A DNA stretch of 64,000 nucleotides from Corynespora cassiicola (GCA_022059125.1 JAEUWY010000001.1:3782001-3846000), one strand, 5' to 3'. Shown: positions 32,445-45,246, counted from the first letter of the stretch. Translations and numbers: made by a program. Notes: a model not told the origin generated them from the letters alone.

Positions 32445-34048
32445 ATGACGCGAGCATACTCAGTTTGGACTGTGGCAGCATTTTCGACGGGTGTTCTAGG
32501 TCATGGATATGGCTATCCGCATAATTGTACGTGCTCAACGTACGATTTTTGTCCAATGTTTCGATAGTGCTTGAGTCGTGCAACACAGGGCTGACTCCAA
32601 CAGCGTCCGTGTCAGCTACAATTCCATACGGGACTGGCCATAGCTCTGCCACTGTTCCCTTAACAACATTCTCTGAAGTACCATGCGAGACGGATACTAT
32701 CGTTGCTCCGCATCCGCCGCCCTCCGCATCCGAGGAGCCTTGCGAGACAGACACGGTCGTTCCAATACCACCTCACCCTACTTATGGTCCACCCATCCCT
32801 CCATCTGGATCATATGGCCCACCGTCACCACCGTTCAGCTCGTATAACCCGCCATCTCCCCCGCATAGCACCTATGGGCCGCATGTCCCTCCACCAAGCG
32901 AAACCTACGGCCCACCTGTCCCTACCCTGCCCCACGTGAGCTCTCCTGGTGGACCCTACCCGACCCCGAGCTACCCTGGAAGTGCGGTTGTACCACAGAT
33001 TCCAAGTTCCTCCCCCGGATATCCGTATCCTTCCATCCCCCCTCCAGGGACAACGATACCCACGTGGCCACCACAGCTTCCCACTTCGTACCAAGTATCG
33101 GAGCCCACCCCTTCATATTCGGATACAATAATTGTTCCTGTTCCCCCACCTGCCACTTCTGGTCTCACTCCTTATCCTACATATCCACCATCCGACACCA
33201 TCGTGGTCCCTCCACCAGCAACATCAGGCCAAACTCCATATCCTACGCAATTGCCGTCCGATACTGTGGTTGTACCTCCACCAGCGACCTCCGGTCCACT
33301 ATCCAACTCAGCTCCTTTGTCATCTGACACGATTGTTGTACCTCCTCCACAAAGCTCTGCTGCGGCTTCTTACCCTGCTCCGTCTGGTTCAGATACTGTT
33401 GTTGTTCCCCCACCAGTCAGCTCAAGCGGGGCAGCCTATCCAACCCTCTCGCCATCGGAGACAACCATTATCCCGCCAGCACCTTCGGACACTACTGCCG
33501 CTCCTCCGCCAGTATCTTCCGGGGCTTCATCAGCGCCTGTACCAGATACAACAGCCCCAGGCCAGTCTTCCGCAGCAGCGCCCTCTTCCTTGGCTCCGCC
33601 AACTTCAGCCCCTGCCAGCGAAGCCCCCCCTCCAACTTCAGTCCCAACATACGCTACTTCGGAGCCTACATCAGCCCCCTCCGCGGCCTCTAGCGCTCTT
33701 TCTTCCGTCGTTTCCTATCTCTCATCCGCTCTCTCCGAAGCCTCGAGCCTCGCTTCCGCCTCTGAGTCTGAAGCCACCACAACCGCCGCTTCCACGTCGG
33801 CCTCTTCTTCCACCACCGCTGATTCCACGAGCGTCACAGTTGTCGGCTCGACTGTTAGCATCACGCCCTCTTCCACCCTTTCCACGGCCACGGCAGCGAG
33901 TTCGACCATGGCATCGGGCAACGCAGAGGGGACGGAGATCCCGCCTGCTCCAAGTGCGGGTGGGGCTGCGGGGGGTGTTGCGTTGGGGAGGCGCAAGGAG
34001 CGGGTATGGTGGGTTGCGTTCTTGGTGCCGTTTGCCTTTGCGGTGTGA
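32445..34048 (+). CDS. GPI-anchored Pro/Ser/Thr-rich cell-wall protein
   Basis: Two exons (32445-32526 and 32604-34048) join in frame to 508 residues. The first exon encodes a signal peptide (VWTVAAFSTGVLG then HGYGYPHN). Two near-identical CETDT blocks follow. Next come a Pro/Tyr/Gly-rich region with YGPP units and a set of imperfect SDTIVVPPPATSG units, then a long Ser/Thr/Ala stretch suited to O-glycosylation. The C-terminus has a small-residue segment and a hydrophobic tail (VWWVAFLVPFAFAV), the layout of a GPI-attachment signal. The role is probably structural or adhesive at the cell surface. No enzymatic domain is visible. Repeat number is likely to vary between strains. Confidence 0.8.
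33117..33500 (+). repeat. Imperfect coding tandem repeat (SDT-IVVPPP units)
   Basis: About six units of 20-28 residues share the core S-D/E-T-x-V/I-V/I-P-P. Copies are SDTIIVPVPPP, SDTIVVPPP, SDTVVVPPP, SDTIVVPPP, SDTVVVPPP and SETTIIPPAP. They lie inside the wall-protein gene and diverge towards the 3' end. Confidence 0.75.
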
Positions 34049-34606
34049 ATTTGATGAGGGATGAGTGTACATGAGTGGTGTTTAGAGGGTTTATAGTGTG
34101 TTGTGTTTCCTTTGCTCTCTATGACACATACGGGTAAGAGGAGGGTTACGATTCTTGACTATACTTATGATGATTACGATTTTTTTCTAATGGTAAGATG
34201 GTATGACTTTAAGTGGGTGGTGATAGGTGGTTAGATAGTTCGAGTCAGGTGTGTCCGGTGTAATCACTTGCTAGACTCGCCTAGAGGTGAAGCCGAAGTA
34301 ATACTCAATTGGAGATATAATCACTGAAAGCCGCAAACAGAAAAATACTATTACCAGTCTATTAAGTTTATTTTTCTTTGGCTTTGATCATAGGTAAAGC
34401 CGTAAAAGGTAAAGCTACTCTCCAACTGTGGCGTAAGCCAATATAAAACTTGTGTTCTACTCACTTATCTCCCCACCTCCACCTGAGCATTGCACCCCAC
34501 ATCTTTTACACATTAGCTCGACTGTTCTTCAATCTTCTACTACCTTTCAATTTTGCCGGTATACCCTTTCTTGACTAGCTTCAAGACCCTTCATTCAACT
34601 GCAACA
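34049..34606. other. Intergenic; promoter of the GHKL gene
   Basis: I see no gene. TATAAAA at about 34442-34448 lies roughly 160 bases before the start codon and may be the core promoter. Confidence 0.5.
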
Positions 34607-37251
34607 ATGGCGTCAGAGGCTCCCAATCTCGATCCACCAGATCCTGTCACTAATCACAACGACCATCACGACGACTCAGACAGTACAAATGAAAGCGAAA
34701 ATGATCTCGATGGGATCGGCCAAAGCTCAGTAGAGACTATTAACATTAACACGAAATACCAGCCTGGATGGGGCGGTGCGGAAGCGTTCCGCGAGTACTA
34801 TCAAAATTTGTTAGTCGTTTGTTTCGCCTAGCTCTTGATTATCTAACAAGAGATAGCAAGGATGCAATCATTCGTTCTTTCGACATTTCCGAAACTGATT
34901 TTCGCCCAGAGAAGCGGGAATTTGGAAGGGAAATACTGATACGAGTATTTCATCCCATGAAATTGGATCCTGTGGACGACTCCCGTTTACTGTGCGGGTA
35001 CATCCGCTTTCGATACGACGCAAAACATGAAGGCACACTGGAAATCACAAATCTCAATGCGAACCTGTTCAGGTGGCATCTGGGCTTCGGTGGCACATCC
35101 AAAGCCACACAGGAAAATCAGGCCGGCCAGCATGGTGAGGGTATGAAGCTAGCCACGCTCATCATGCGCCGACACCCACAGAATCATTCTGTTCGGTTTC
35201 AGGCGTCCAAATTTTCTTGGTCGTTTGGCTTCAACACGAAAAAGATCCTCGCCTGCACTCTGAAGAGAATCAACCAGGAGAAGATTGCAGAGGAAAAGGC
35301 GCGAGATAGGAGGAGGAAGAAGAGCAAAAATCCAAGGATTCTGGAGGCACATTCCTGGGAAGATGTTTCTATAATTATTGGGGAAGCACGAAACTCTCGC
35401 ACCGTGGCAGGAGAGATGAAGAAGAGCCAAAAAATTCGCCTCGAAACATTCCAACAATGGCTGGGGATGACCATCGATATTTCTCCACCAAAATCCATCA
35501 TCAGAACGGCCCTAGGAAATATCTTACTAGATGTTAGATATCGAAACAAGTTCTATCTCCATGGCTTGCTTTTGTCGAACGAAAGGGATACTGCAATGAA
35601 TTTCAGGTACGGATATTGCTTATTCGAAGGCAGGACTGGACGCGACCGCGAAGCACTCGGGACCTCGGATGAATTATCGAGGAAGATTACGTCTATCTGG
35701 TCCCGTGCTATTTTGATGGAGAATCGCTCGCATACAGAGAAAGTAGAAATACTAGGAAAATATACCGAGCTTCTCGAAAAGTTCAAGAATGCAGCAGACA
35801 TCCTCCAAGTCGAAAAATACATTCCAAAAGAGGTGGCTGAGCTTTTGCTCGCATGTTTACATCAGCGAAACCCAGCATCAGAATTGAGGCCATTCTTTCA
35901 CAAGTATCAAGAGAGCAACGTGAGTACGAAATTTGTGAATAGTTGCCCAACTAATATTCTTCCAAGGAGATCAACAAAATCTGCTGTATGCGCCGAACAC
36001 CCATCAAGATCAACCATATCTGGTGGAGAATTATGTATCGGCATTGCAAATTCAAACCAATTACCGATGTGTATTTGGAGAAGCTAGCACGGTTAAAGCC
36101 TATACAACCGGAAACGAGATTCGCATCCCATATGATTGCAGCACTAATTGCATGTCTCCAAACGCTTCCAGGAACCATATCGACGATTTTTTCCCCTATT
36201 GATCCCGGTCTCATGGACTTCGATGTCATACTTCATGACTCTGAATGGCTAGTCAATAATAAATTTCTCGACTATGAGGACGTCCATGAAATCCAAGGGA
36301 CCGACTTCTGCGGCAGGACATACGACGAGAACACCGACGCATTTAATTGTGACCATGCCCTAGACAGTCTTCTGCGGCCAATGCTTCAGGTTCTCGACAA
36401 AGCATTCCCCGATATACTTTCCACGCTGGTTGATCGCGTAAGATATGTTAAGAAACTAAAAAGGAAACTACAGTTAATGCCGCGGGGACTGAAATTCCAC
36501 TCAACTGGCACTACGGGGGAACTTATCGCCACATGGATAACTGTGGCATTGCCTCCTGACTCGGATCTACCAGTAAGAGCTTATCTACATTCTGGATCAT
36601 GCTCGAAATTCGGACAAATCCCTCAGAGACACTTCATATTGAAGAAAAAAGAGTGTATGAGACGACCTATCCAATCTTTTATGTTTCAGCTAACTAGTCT
36701 TAGGCGATTGTTCTTGTAGCTACGTGGCAGCCACATTGGGATCTGGGAGAGCACATTTCACGAATTTACGCATGGATGAGAGGTACACTTTGATGATCTC
36801 TCATGATGAAGAAGATGCATTCTATGCTCTCCCTCCGCCTCCAGTATCACCCTCTACTGCAGATCTTACTCTGTTCGAATGTTCATCTCCCAAGACTATG
36901 GAATTCTCTAAGGGTACGATTGAACTATGCTGTATATACGAACATCATTAACTGACAACAACAGGAAAATCATTTTTTCAGAGTTCATTAGATCTCCCGT
37001 CTAGCATGGAAATCTCTGACGCGAATTTCGATGGCTTCGGCAAGGATGTCACTTTTTCACAACTGCAGCCGGAGGCACTGCCGTGGAGCAAGAATTTTCC
37101 CGGGGGGTATGAATGGTTTAAGGCCGAGGAACAAGATGATGACGTCTATATCGCTCGCTCAAAGGCTCAATCTAGCGATATAAATAGGAAACGAGCGTCA
37201 GATGGCATAGAGGAGTTTCCAGATTCCAAGAGATCTTGCCCATTGAACTGA
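34607..37251 (+). CDS. GHKL (Hsp90/MORC/MutL-type) ATPase-like protein, function unknown
   Basis: Five exons (34607-34809, 34857-35919, 35967-36652, 36720-36913, 36965-37251) join in frame to 810 residues. After an acidic N-terminus, the join of exons 1 and 2 creates REYYQNFKDAI. This fits the GHKL N-box E-x3-N-x2-D-A exactly. The lid is GQHGEGMKLATLIM, a good G2 box. The first glycine box, normally D-x-G-x-G, is replaced by TNLNANL, followed by LGFGGTSKA. A Lys/Arg-rich coiled segment (EEKARDRRRKKSK) comes next, and the C-terminus is long with no domain I can name. The nucleotide-binding fold is supported; the reaction and partners are not. Similar lone GHKL proteins are scattered in fungal genomes. 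Confidence 0.75.
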
Positions 37252-37538
37252 GTCGAGCCGACATTTTATTCTTCATTCAACATCCAAAATCATTTGTCTC
37301 ATATCTTGCATCTGGGCTTACTCTTTTTTTGAGTTCAACTCATTTTTGGCTTGAGGCTTTCTCTTTTACTCTTATCTTTGTCATTTTATCTTTTCTTTGC
37401 GACCTCAGCAAAAAAAGTCCAGGTCTTTTAGATTTAACAATGCAATCGAAGTTTTGTATATCTGTACCAACTAGGTCTAAACCTGCCCCTCTATTCTTTC
37501 GCCGATTGTATTGGCCTCTTTTCTCATGTTGTAGAAGT

Positions 37539-38895
37539 TCACCAAGCTAACTCAGGCCTCGATGTACAAGAAGCTGCCTCTAGTTCGCTACAAAACCTTT
37601 CCTCCTCATTCAGTTTTTCTGTATCCATCTCCCCGCCAACTTTCGGTGTTGCCGGCCAAATTTCCTTCCCCCCCTTATTCAACTCCTTCTCACGATGTCG
37701 CATGAGCTCAGCCTTTACAGTAGTCTGAAAATGGATTGGACCCTAGTCATATGTAAGCTTTCCAGAAATCCTTGGCTATGAAGCTTGTCACAACTCACCT
37801 TTTCTTTATCCGGATGCAGCTCCCCGTTCACAAAGACACCCATATTCAGGTTCTTCTGCGCACCATCGCAGAGCATCTTATCCTCGGTCAAAACTTGTTT
37901 GTAGAAGGCCATGATGTCGGCAAAGTTCTCATCGCTCGCATCCTGATGGCGATAAATTTCATTCTCCACTTTCGTGCTGTTCGGCCCAAGCGGAATCATG
38001 CGCTGAATGTAAAAGAAATTACGCCTTGCCTCCAAGTTAGCCCGGACAGGACGACAAAGCAGGGTGATGGTACCCACGTGACTGTGACCGACGTCGAAGG
38101 AAAAAAGAACGTGATGGACCGCCGGAACTCATCCTGCGCGTCAGGCGCACTCTTGTTCACAATGGTATGTTCGAGCGTCGACCCATTCGGCTCAACGCGA
38201 TATTTCGGAATGTCGCTTACGCCGGCGATAAGCGGGTGGCTAGTCGGGCAATGATAACACTCGTTGTAATTCTCCATCACGCTTTTCCAGTTCGCGTCAA
38301 GGTCCATGTCCCAAGTGTGATCGTACGAATAGCCCTGGTCGTACCCGAATTGCGTCATCCGAGGTTGCTCGTCGACGCCTCCGAACTCGGACGCCCACGG
38401 TATGTCTAGAGTGCCGGCTTGCAGGTTCACCCATACGAAGCCGACTTTGTCCACGTGCACGTGGATGGGGAGGAGGCTGTGTTGCGTCTTGTCGAAGTCT
38501 TTGACGGTGTCGAATCTTGGTGCTTTTGCTAAGTCGCCTTTGAGGCTGTACGACCAGCCATGGTACTTGCAACTCAGAACGCTGGCCTTGCCGCATGTCT
38601 GCTGAACGACTGGGTATGCACGGTGGCGACACACATTATGGAAGCCATTGATCTTTCCTTGACGATCGAGGATGAGAAAAAAGGAGAAACCAGCATAATT
38701 GAAAGATAGATACTCTCCAGGTTCTTTGAACCGAAGTTTGTGGGTGAGCAGAATCCATTTTCGAGAGAAGATGGCGCGTCGCTCCAGTTCAAAGAGCGAG
38801 CTTGAACGATACCATGATGCCGGGAGGGAACGTTGTGGTGGTAGTTTGGTCTGCGTTTCTGATTGGTCGCCGGCGAGCCCAAGAAAGCGCCACAT
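37539..38895 (-). CDS. Rieske-type aromatic-ring/choline monooxygenase-like oxygenase, alpha subunit
   Basis: Three exons on the minus strand (38078-38895, 37799-38024, 37539-37742) join in frame. The Rieske 2Fe-2S site is clear as CRH ... CKYHGWS with 17 residues between. The mononuclear iron site is [13 protein letters not shown]. The C-terminal catalytic part includes [14 protein letters not shown], formed only when intron 1 uses the AAG acceptor, and then [17 protein letters not shown]. Relatives oxygenate aromatic rings or quaternary amines with an NAD(P)H reductase; the substrate here is unknown. An upstream in-frame ATG at 38947-38949 would add 18 residues. I prefer 38895 because MWRFLGLAG resembles the usual N-terminus. 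The tail is charged and ends at TGA 37539. Confidence 0.88.
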
Positions 38896-39438
38896 GGTCT
38901 GAATTAGGTGATGATTGAACGAAAACAAGTTGTTTCCAGAATGGCACATCTAACCAAGTATTTCGATCCTTAAATGGTCTTTTCGATGTGGTCTTCGCAT
39001 TGGATTTTCAGATGCTATATTTTGACCCACATAATGCAACAAGATCACCGTCTTATCTAGAGTGGGGTTGTGAGCGATACATGTACCCACCAGTCTATGC
39101 TCCATACATGGAGAGCTTGGAAATACGGTAGTAGCATAAATAATAAGCGTCCACAAAAGTGGGGTAAATTCTCAGGTGTTGAGGATGACTGATGACAACT
39201 GCCAACTATCAAAGATGTGCTGCCAGTGGAGGCCAGTCTACTCCAATTTGAAAATTCTAGTATTTCTAGGTAAAACAAATACTACATTTACGCTTTAGAA
39301 AATGAAAGCTGGTCATATTTAAAATCAAACAAAGAAATTACGATAAACGATGAGACGAGATAGAGCCCTGCTGCTAAAATAAGCCACAACCAATTTAGAT
39401 TCGTAGTTGGGCGACTTTACAAGTCCAATAAGAGCCTT
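38896..39438. other. Intergenic spacer
   Basis: This is the promoter side of the Rieske gene and the 3' flank of the next locus. It is AT-rich and I see no gene. Confidence 0.5.
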
Positions 39439-40703
39439 TCAGTGATATTCATCATAGTTGAGACCTTCAGGCCAGTGTTTTTTCATGAGTCTACCTTCGT
39501 GAAAATAGTGATCGTAGCCATTCGGGTGGCTGCTTCTCATCCGATCACGACATCTTGCTGGGTTTGCATGTTGAAACCCAGTTAGGCAGAGACCACCTTT
39601 GTCCGGAGCCGTATTTTCACACCAAAGCTCGCCTACTTTTTCTTCCTCTGGAGGGTTCCAGAAAGTTTTATTCGGCTGGTCGTACCACGGTTTACCTGGA
39701 TAGTTCGCTCCGATCAAGAAGTCCTCGTCGCCCCATATGCAAGGATACCCTCTAACATTTTTGTGGGATTTTGTTTTCTTCCAAGGAAAATTTTGTTTGT
39801 TGAGGAACTCATAGCATCGCTTGCATAACCTGTTGCGGATTTCCACCGCGTCACACCGTTTGTCGTCTCCAGGATGAAAGTCTTGTCGCCAATCTTCCCT
39901 TTCATAAACCGGTTCCAGGATTGCGCACATCTTTGCCTTTTTTTACTCTGCTCTTTTAAATAAGTTTCGTAATCTTCGACTTCCTGTAGGATACCATTTT
40001 GGCCAGAGGGGTCTACATCCTTTGCTATTTCCTTTAGCTTGGGAATGGCGATGAATTGGCACTATCCACAAAGAGTTCGACCAGGCTGTGTTGTCTCCTT
40101 GTCATTTTTACAACCTGATCCTAAGACACATGTCGCTGAAGAATGCGATGAAGTTACATCAGTGTTGCTCATCTTTTCGGTGTATCCTCCTTAGATCCAA
40201 GAGGAGGTTTTTGGGAAGAGGGGAGCTCACGATACAATAGTGAGCCAAAATTATGGCGTCCAAAGGTAAAATCAGTTGATGGATTAATAGTCTTAGAGCC
40301 TGCTTCTGAGCGTCCTGCAAGATAAAAAGGAGTGGACCCAACTTGAACTTTTATACCATTCCACGTCTCACCATCTGGGTCTGAATGATTGTTTTCGATG
40401 ATTCAGAGCAGGACAAGAGCTTTGAAGGTATTCCAGGCATACTCAGGGACTCCTTTTGATTATTACTATACATAAATGGTCATCGTGATCAAACCCATTT
40501 TGCACAAAGAGTGTGACTCCCTTGGTGTCTGGTCTAGCCGTGTAAGATTCCGTGGCACTGGCAACTCCGCCCTTCTATCACAAATATAAAGTGGGTTTCT
40601 TCATCAAAACACAGTTGGATTAAGTCATACTAATTAGGTCGTATAACATGAAATAGGGGACTACATCCGGCTCTTTTCCTGTAGGTTTAGATGTACGGAG
40701 CAT
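39439..40703 (-). CDS. Unresolved multi-exon orphan gene (or decayed gene)
   Basis: Several stretches on the minus strand read strongly like protein. Exon 1 may be 40631-40703 (MLRTSKPTGKEPDVVPYF), exon 2 40472-40564 (TKGVTLFVQNGFDHDDH) and exon 3 from 40380 (DGETWNGIKVQVGS, then AGSKTINPSTDFTFG). These three agree in phase with GT/AG introns. Further down, different frames look coding: KLKEIAKDVDPSGQNG near 39990-40040, and the terminal 163-codon frame 39439-39930 with eight cysteines (CKRCYEFL, YPCIWGDEDF). I could not join the last parts cleanly. Either small introns were missed or a frameshift has broken the gene. I recognise no family. It sits convergent-free behind the Rieske gene on the same strand. 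Confidence 0.4.
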
Positions 40704-41606
40704 TAATGATATATAAGATGTTATTATCTACCGTGAAGACCTAAGTGCTGGAGGTCTCGCACTACATCCATGTGATGAGGCGACTTCCTAACAAAGCTTT
40801 ATGGCGATCTAGTCATAGCGAATCTCGTTCACTTTTGTACGCCTGTCTGGTCGCTGTAAAATTTGGGGCCGTATTTCCTCCATTGTTCGAACTTTTGTAC
40901 TCTTTCTTTGTGATTGAAAGTATGCCGCGGAGGTGGCTGCATATCCCAGCGCGAGCGATTCTCAGCTAAAAAGGCACTCTTCGGCCTTTGCCTCGATTAG
41001 AAATATGGGTAAACAGTTTCATTCCAGTATTTCAATGTGTTTCCTTGTGTAAAATTAAGGGGTATTACTGACTTGATCCCCTGGTATACGCCTCAGATCT
41101 CAACCGCCAATGATAGCAATCCGAGCTTGGTCCAACATCCAAGCATATCCTGTACAACCAACCACAGTGTTTATGACTCTACGACCAGTATCCGCGGTAC
41201 TGGAAACCCATCTAGCCCTATGCAGTCACACATTCTTAAACCAACCAGGCTCAGACGCAGGGCGAATGCCGAACCGCCGCAATGGCCAAAAGTAGAACAT
41301 AAAGCCATAGCAACATCATACGATGGCCGAAAAGAATTTGCTCCCAATCCGAGCTCCAATTGAGGTCAAACGCATGGTTTTCCGACACCAATCAACGGTT
41401 CAGCCTATCCGCCCCCAGCAGCCCCTCATACCCCTAAAAAACACCCCTGACCGAACGAACGCAAACGAACACCTCACGACTCCTACCAACCAAACAACCC
41501 CCTCCCTCGACATCCCGCCAACAACCGCCCGGGCAGATAAACCATCTCCACCAACCCCCCACCCACGTCTCTAACCCCCCGACAACCCAACTCTCGCATT
41601 CTATAG

Positions 41607-41620
41607 CCCCCCCCCCCCCC
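41607..41620. repeat. Poly-C run (14 C)
   Basis: Fourteen consecutive C lie within a C-rich strand that continues from about 41400 to 41720. The opposite strand is G-rich and could fold as a quadruplex. Confidence 0.8.
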
Positions 41621-41944
41621 ATTCACATAAATCTCGCACTCCGCTGTAATATCCCCACCCTCGAACCCCCCGCGCGCGCCCCCAAAAACAAAAACAAAAA
41701 AAAGGGTGCACAACCCTCAAACCAGCACATCCGCGCCCACCCGCCAGCGTTTGCGCAGCCCTCAAAGGGTACATGTACTTTCCAAACCTTCGGATGCTCC
41801 TAGGGCGAGAAGACAAGGCATTGTACACTGCGATGGATGCTTCATGTACGTTTTGGAACCCTTTTTGCGATTGCTACCTCATTGTACACTGTACTCCAGC
41901 GCCAAAGAGGGCTACTTTCCCCGTGCCGAAAATGGGGTCTGGTA

Positions 41945-41979
41945 GGGCTGGCTGGCTGGCTGGATGGATGGATGGATGG
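41945..41979. repeat. Compound (GGCT)n(GGAT)n microsatellite
   Basis: About four GGCT units are followed by about four GGAT units. Confidence 0.85.
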
Positions 41980-44578
41980 GGTTTTAGTCTTCACCTATCG
42001 AATCATTTGCCTCGGTCGAGGTTGAACGACTGGGGAAAGGATCGAACACGTTTGCGCACATGTGCATTTCCGCCATCGAGTAGCTTGATCGATTTCTTCT
42101 CTTTATTCACGACTGCTTCCCCCCTCGCCAACAAAACCGGGTGAAGGCTGCGTGACTATCCACAAAGACACCCCCCCTACCACATCCCCTCTCTGCCTTT
42201 AAATACCGCAAATGGCCTGACAACATGCCCATCGCCCAGCCTCTCCGCCGCAGATCCCGAGGCGATCCCCATCTACCACAGCCAGATCTGCTTCTCTCCC
42301 CATCTCCCATGCTCTCGGGCTCCAGGCAGCCTCACATCGACCACGACGCCTACCTTTCGCTTCCCAGGCCGGGAGCGCGGTCGGGACGGCGGAGTGCCGT
42401 TCTTCGGGAGGCATCATCAAACGCCTGTGTTTGGCCATCAAACTGTAGCGGACAATCGCTGGGCTGGCTCGTGCGATTCCGCTCATGGGCGATCGGCGTA
42501 GCCCGTTTAGTCAAGCTTTTTTGCTCACCGACCTTGGTTCTGGTGCTGGGTTGGATGGCATTCTCTGATTTAGCTTAATCTCTATCGGCATCTTCACGTT
42601 ATGTAGCTTGTGCATCGGCTCGTTCATGTATGGACGACTGTGAAGCAGTCGCTGCGGTCGCGTGGTTGGTTTGAGGAGATTTGGACTGCTCATCAATATT
42701 GTCGCGGAATGCTTTTTTGGTTCCGCTCGCGCGATTTGCTTTGTTCCCGCCTGCTGCCCCTGTAGAGCTGATCAGCATAGGATGGGAGCGCCTGACGATT
42801 GGGAGCATGCATATGTTCAGGAACAGTCATCACGTCGCATGTGGGAGGAAAGCATACACAACACCTTTCAGAAGAGTCATAATAGTCAAAAGAGGGGCGT
42901 GACGTAGTAATCACAGAGCGGAGTCGGCAGATAGACCCGAGGCAGGCGCTTGTCATGAAAACACCTTGGACATGCTTGAACCAGAGGCTTGGCTCCATGA
43001 AGGATGTAATCATCGAGATGCCTTGGCTGTTCCAATATTTTTTTGGGGTTTATGCGTTTGGCTGGTTGCAGTCGTCGTCATGGGCATACAGCCCACGGCT
43101 TCCCTCCCCAAGCATCCAGCATGGGTGTACTCCATGGCCATCGGCCCTCTCGCGGGTCAATCAACATTGAACGTCTCGAGGGTCCGATTTTCGTGTGACG
43201 GCAAAGCTGATCGAGCGGGGCCACGACAGGGGATCGGCGGGGGAGTGGTGATTTGGACGAGCCTGAAATGTCCTGCCGCGTGGTGGTGACCATGACCGAA
43301 CCAAGCACTTCAGGTGAGGACGAGATATGGCGATGGAAGCGGACGCGCGATGATGTGTTATAAAAACAATGCCGTCTGATCCGACGAGCGAGACATGGCA
43401 GACGATCAGGATTCTTGGGCATTTCCTTCTGTCGGGCGGCACCTAGGCCTACATTGGTGGCCACGACATTGGCAGATGTAGATCAACGTGGAGACTGGCG
43501 ACGATCGACTGAGCGGAGAGTCCCTTTTGCCTGCATGGCGGAGGCTTGGCGGAGCACAGGCGGCGGAAAATTCCTTTTCTCGCCATGGACAAGACTGGCA
43601 GCTGCAAACGCATGCCGACGATTCCCAGAGCAGCGGTAACTTTATATGCTGCGAGAGGTGGCATAGTCCAGAAGGTGTTCCGAGTGTTCCCGAAACGTGA
43701 CGAGAGCTTGGAGAGAACCTAAAGCGGGTCTTGGTAGGCGATCATGGGAGCAAACCTTCCACTTGCAGCAGAACGAGTGTTTTTGGCGGCTTGGTGTGCC
43801 CGTCTAGGGCGCATGGTCGTGCAAACGTAGCCATATCCGCGAGCAGGTGCACATCTCGCCCGGGTCGTCCCGACGCATGGCGATGGAGTCGCAGGCAGGC
43901 AGCGGATTTGACATGTGTCGAGGAGCCTTGCGGCCTCGAAGACAAGGCGAGTTTCGGATGCCTGACGAAGCAGCAACAGCGACCTTAGCTGGAGGCGCCC
44001 CGCGTTTGGCAATGAAGGGGAGACTAGCCATCGGAGGGTGTGAGGGAAAACAAGCACGGGCAGAGAGAGGGCCAGGTCGGCCCCGGACTAAGCTGTCAAC
44101 GGTTTTGGGGCTTGGTGTTGAGGGGGGATTCCTGTCTTGGAGGGCGTTTGGGAGGGATTGTCCCCGATGGTGAGGCACGGCCGTTCCGGCAGGACAACGA
44201 GAGAAAATTTTCTGGTGTTGCAACGTGCGCCGTGTTAACCGTGGTTTGGAGCAGCGGGACAGGATGTGGTCGGACGGTGATGGGCGGGGATATGAAGGGG
44301 GGAGGGGGGAGGGCATGGGGAAATGAAGCGACGAGGCAGCACAAGCCAAAAAACAACGTCGTCGTCCCAAGTCTGCCATGGCCACGAGGCCCTCCAACAA
44401 CGGAGCGCCTGAGGGGTCAGGCTTCGGGGGGAGCATCAAAGCCAAAGTAAAGCCGAGGCCAAGCAGCCGCAGCGCTGTTTCAGCCACCGGGCGGTGACTG
44501 TGGGCCGGCACGTGACCGGGAGGACGACGAGCAAGCAAGCGCAGGCATGGGCTGGGGCCCCGAGTGCAGGGCAGGGCC

Positions 44579-44621
44579 GGGCAGGCAGGGCAGGCAGGGC
44601 AGGCAGGGCAGGCAGGGCAGG
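44579..44621. repeat. (GGCAGGCAGG)n-type microsatellite
   Basis: Four near-perfect ten-base units of GGCAGGCAGG lie head to tail. Confidence 0.85.
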
Positions 44622-45173
44622 ACGGGTCCAAGGCAGATAGATTGCAGCTGGTGCGAGAGTGGCGGCTGGGCAGGTTGAGGGCTCGGCGGCGGTGCAGAGG
44701 CCGTCGCACAGGGTTCCGAGATTCCTCTGGCCAATATCTCGGCGCGCGACACATGATACGCATCGGCCAGCGGAGGGCTGGGCGGGCTGTGCAGGCTGGC
44801 GTGGGAGGGAGTGCGAGGATGGATGGATGGATGGATGGAAGCCCTTGGCGCCGCCAGTCGAGGGCGACGGGGGCCAGAGGGCAGCAGGAAGGCGGCGGAA
44901 GAGGGCTCAGGATGGAGTCGAGGGCGCGCAACGGGCTGCCGCGTATTCCGTCTTGTCGGCCTGGACGGGCTCCAGGCTGGGCCGCCGGGGCGCCGCCGTG
45001 ATTGGGCGCGTGGGCGCGCTTTCAGTTTGCCCAGCTTTTCGCCAAGGGCTTGGGGACGGCTACGGTTGTAGAGGAGCCAAGCCCAAGACCGTCTCCCAAG
45101 TCTCTTGAGAGCGCGAGTTGTATGTAACCACCGTCTTGCCTCTCCTGAGGGGAAGACACTGCCCGACCTATAT

Positions 45174-45246
45174 CATGACCGACTCCTCGTCGGCCTCCCC
45201 CTCGACACCGGCCACGCCCCTGCCATTGATGTTTGCCCGCCCGTAG
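45174..45246 (+). promoter_or_regulatory. Upstream open reading frame before the membrane protein gene
   Basis: ATG at 45174 opens a 23-codon frame that stops at TAG 45244-45246, 21 bases before the main ATG at 45268. If transcription starts upstream of it, this uORF would reduce translation of the membrane protein. No intron could join it to the main frame. Confidence 0.45.

Larger units (their letters stand above)
40704..45173. other. Long gene-sparse, increasingly GC-rich region
   Basis: I found no gene I can support in about 4.5 kb. Composition changes from AT-rich to strongly GC-rich near 41.4 kb. The stretch holds a poly-C run, GGCT/GGAT and GGCA/GGCAGGG microsatellites and many overlapping low-complexity frames. 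The longest (minus, 43804-44931, 375 codons) is Pro/Arg/Cys-rich and spans a microsatellite. It may contain long UTRs or a noncoding transcript. Confidence 0.5.

Noticed and set aside
33132..34064. 310-codon plus frame inside the wall-protein gene
   Set aside because: It is a Leu/Pro-rich shadow of the repeat-bearing GPI protein frame, which has signal peptide and GPI tail.
43804..44931. 375-codon minus-strand open frame
   Set aside because: It is Pro/Arg/Cys/Ser-rich, runs through a GGCAGG microsatellite and has no domain. Overlapping frames on the other strand are equally open, as expected for GC-rich DNA.
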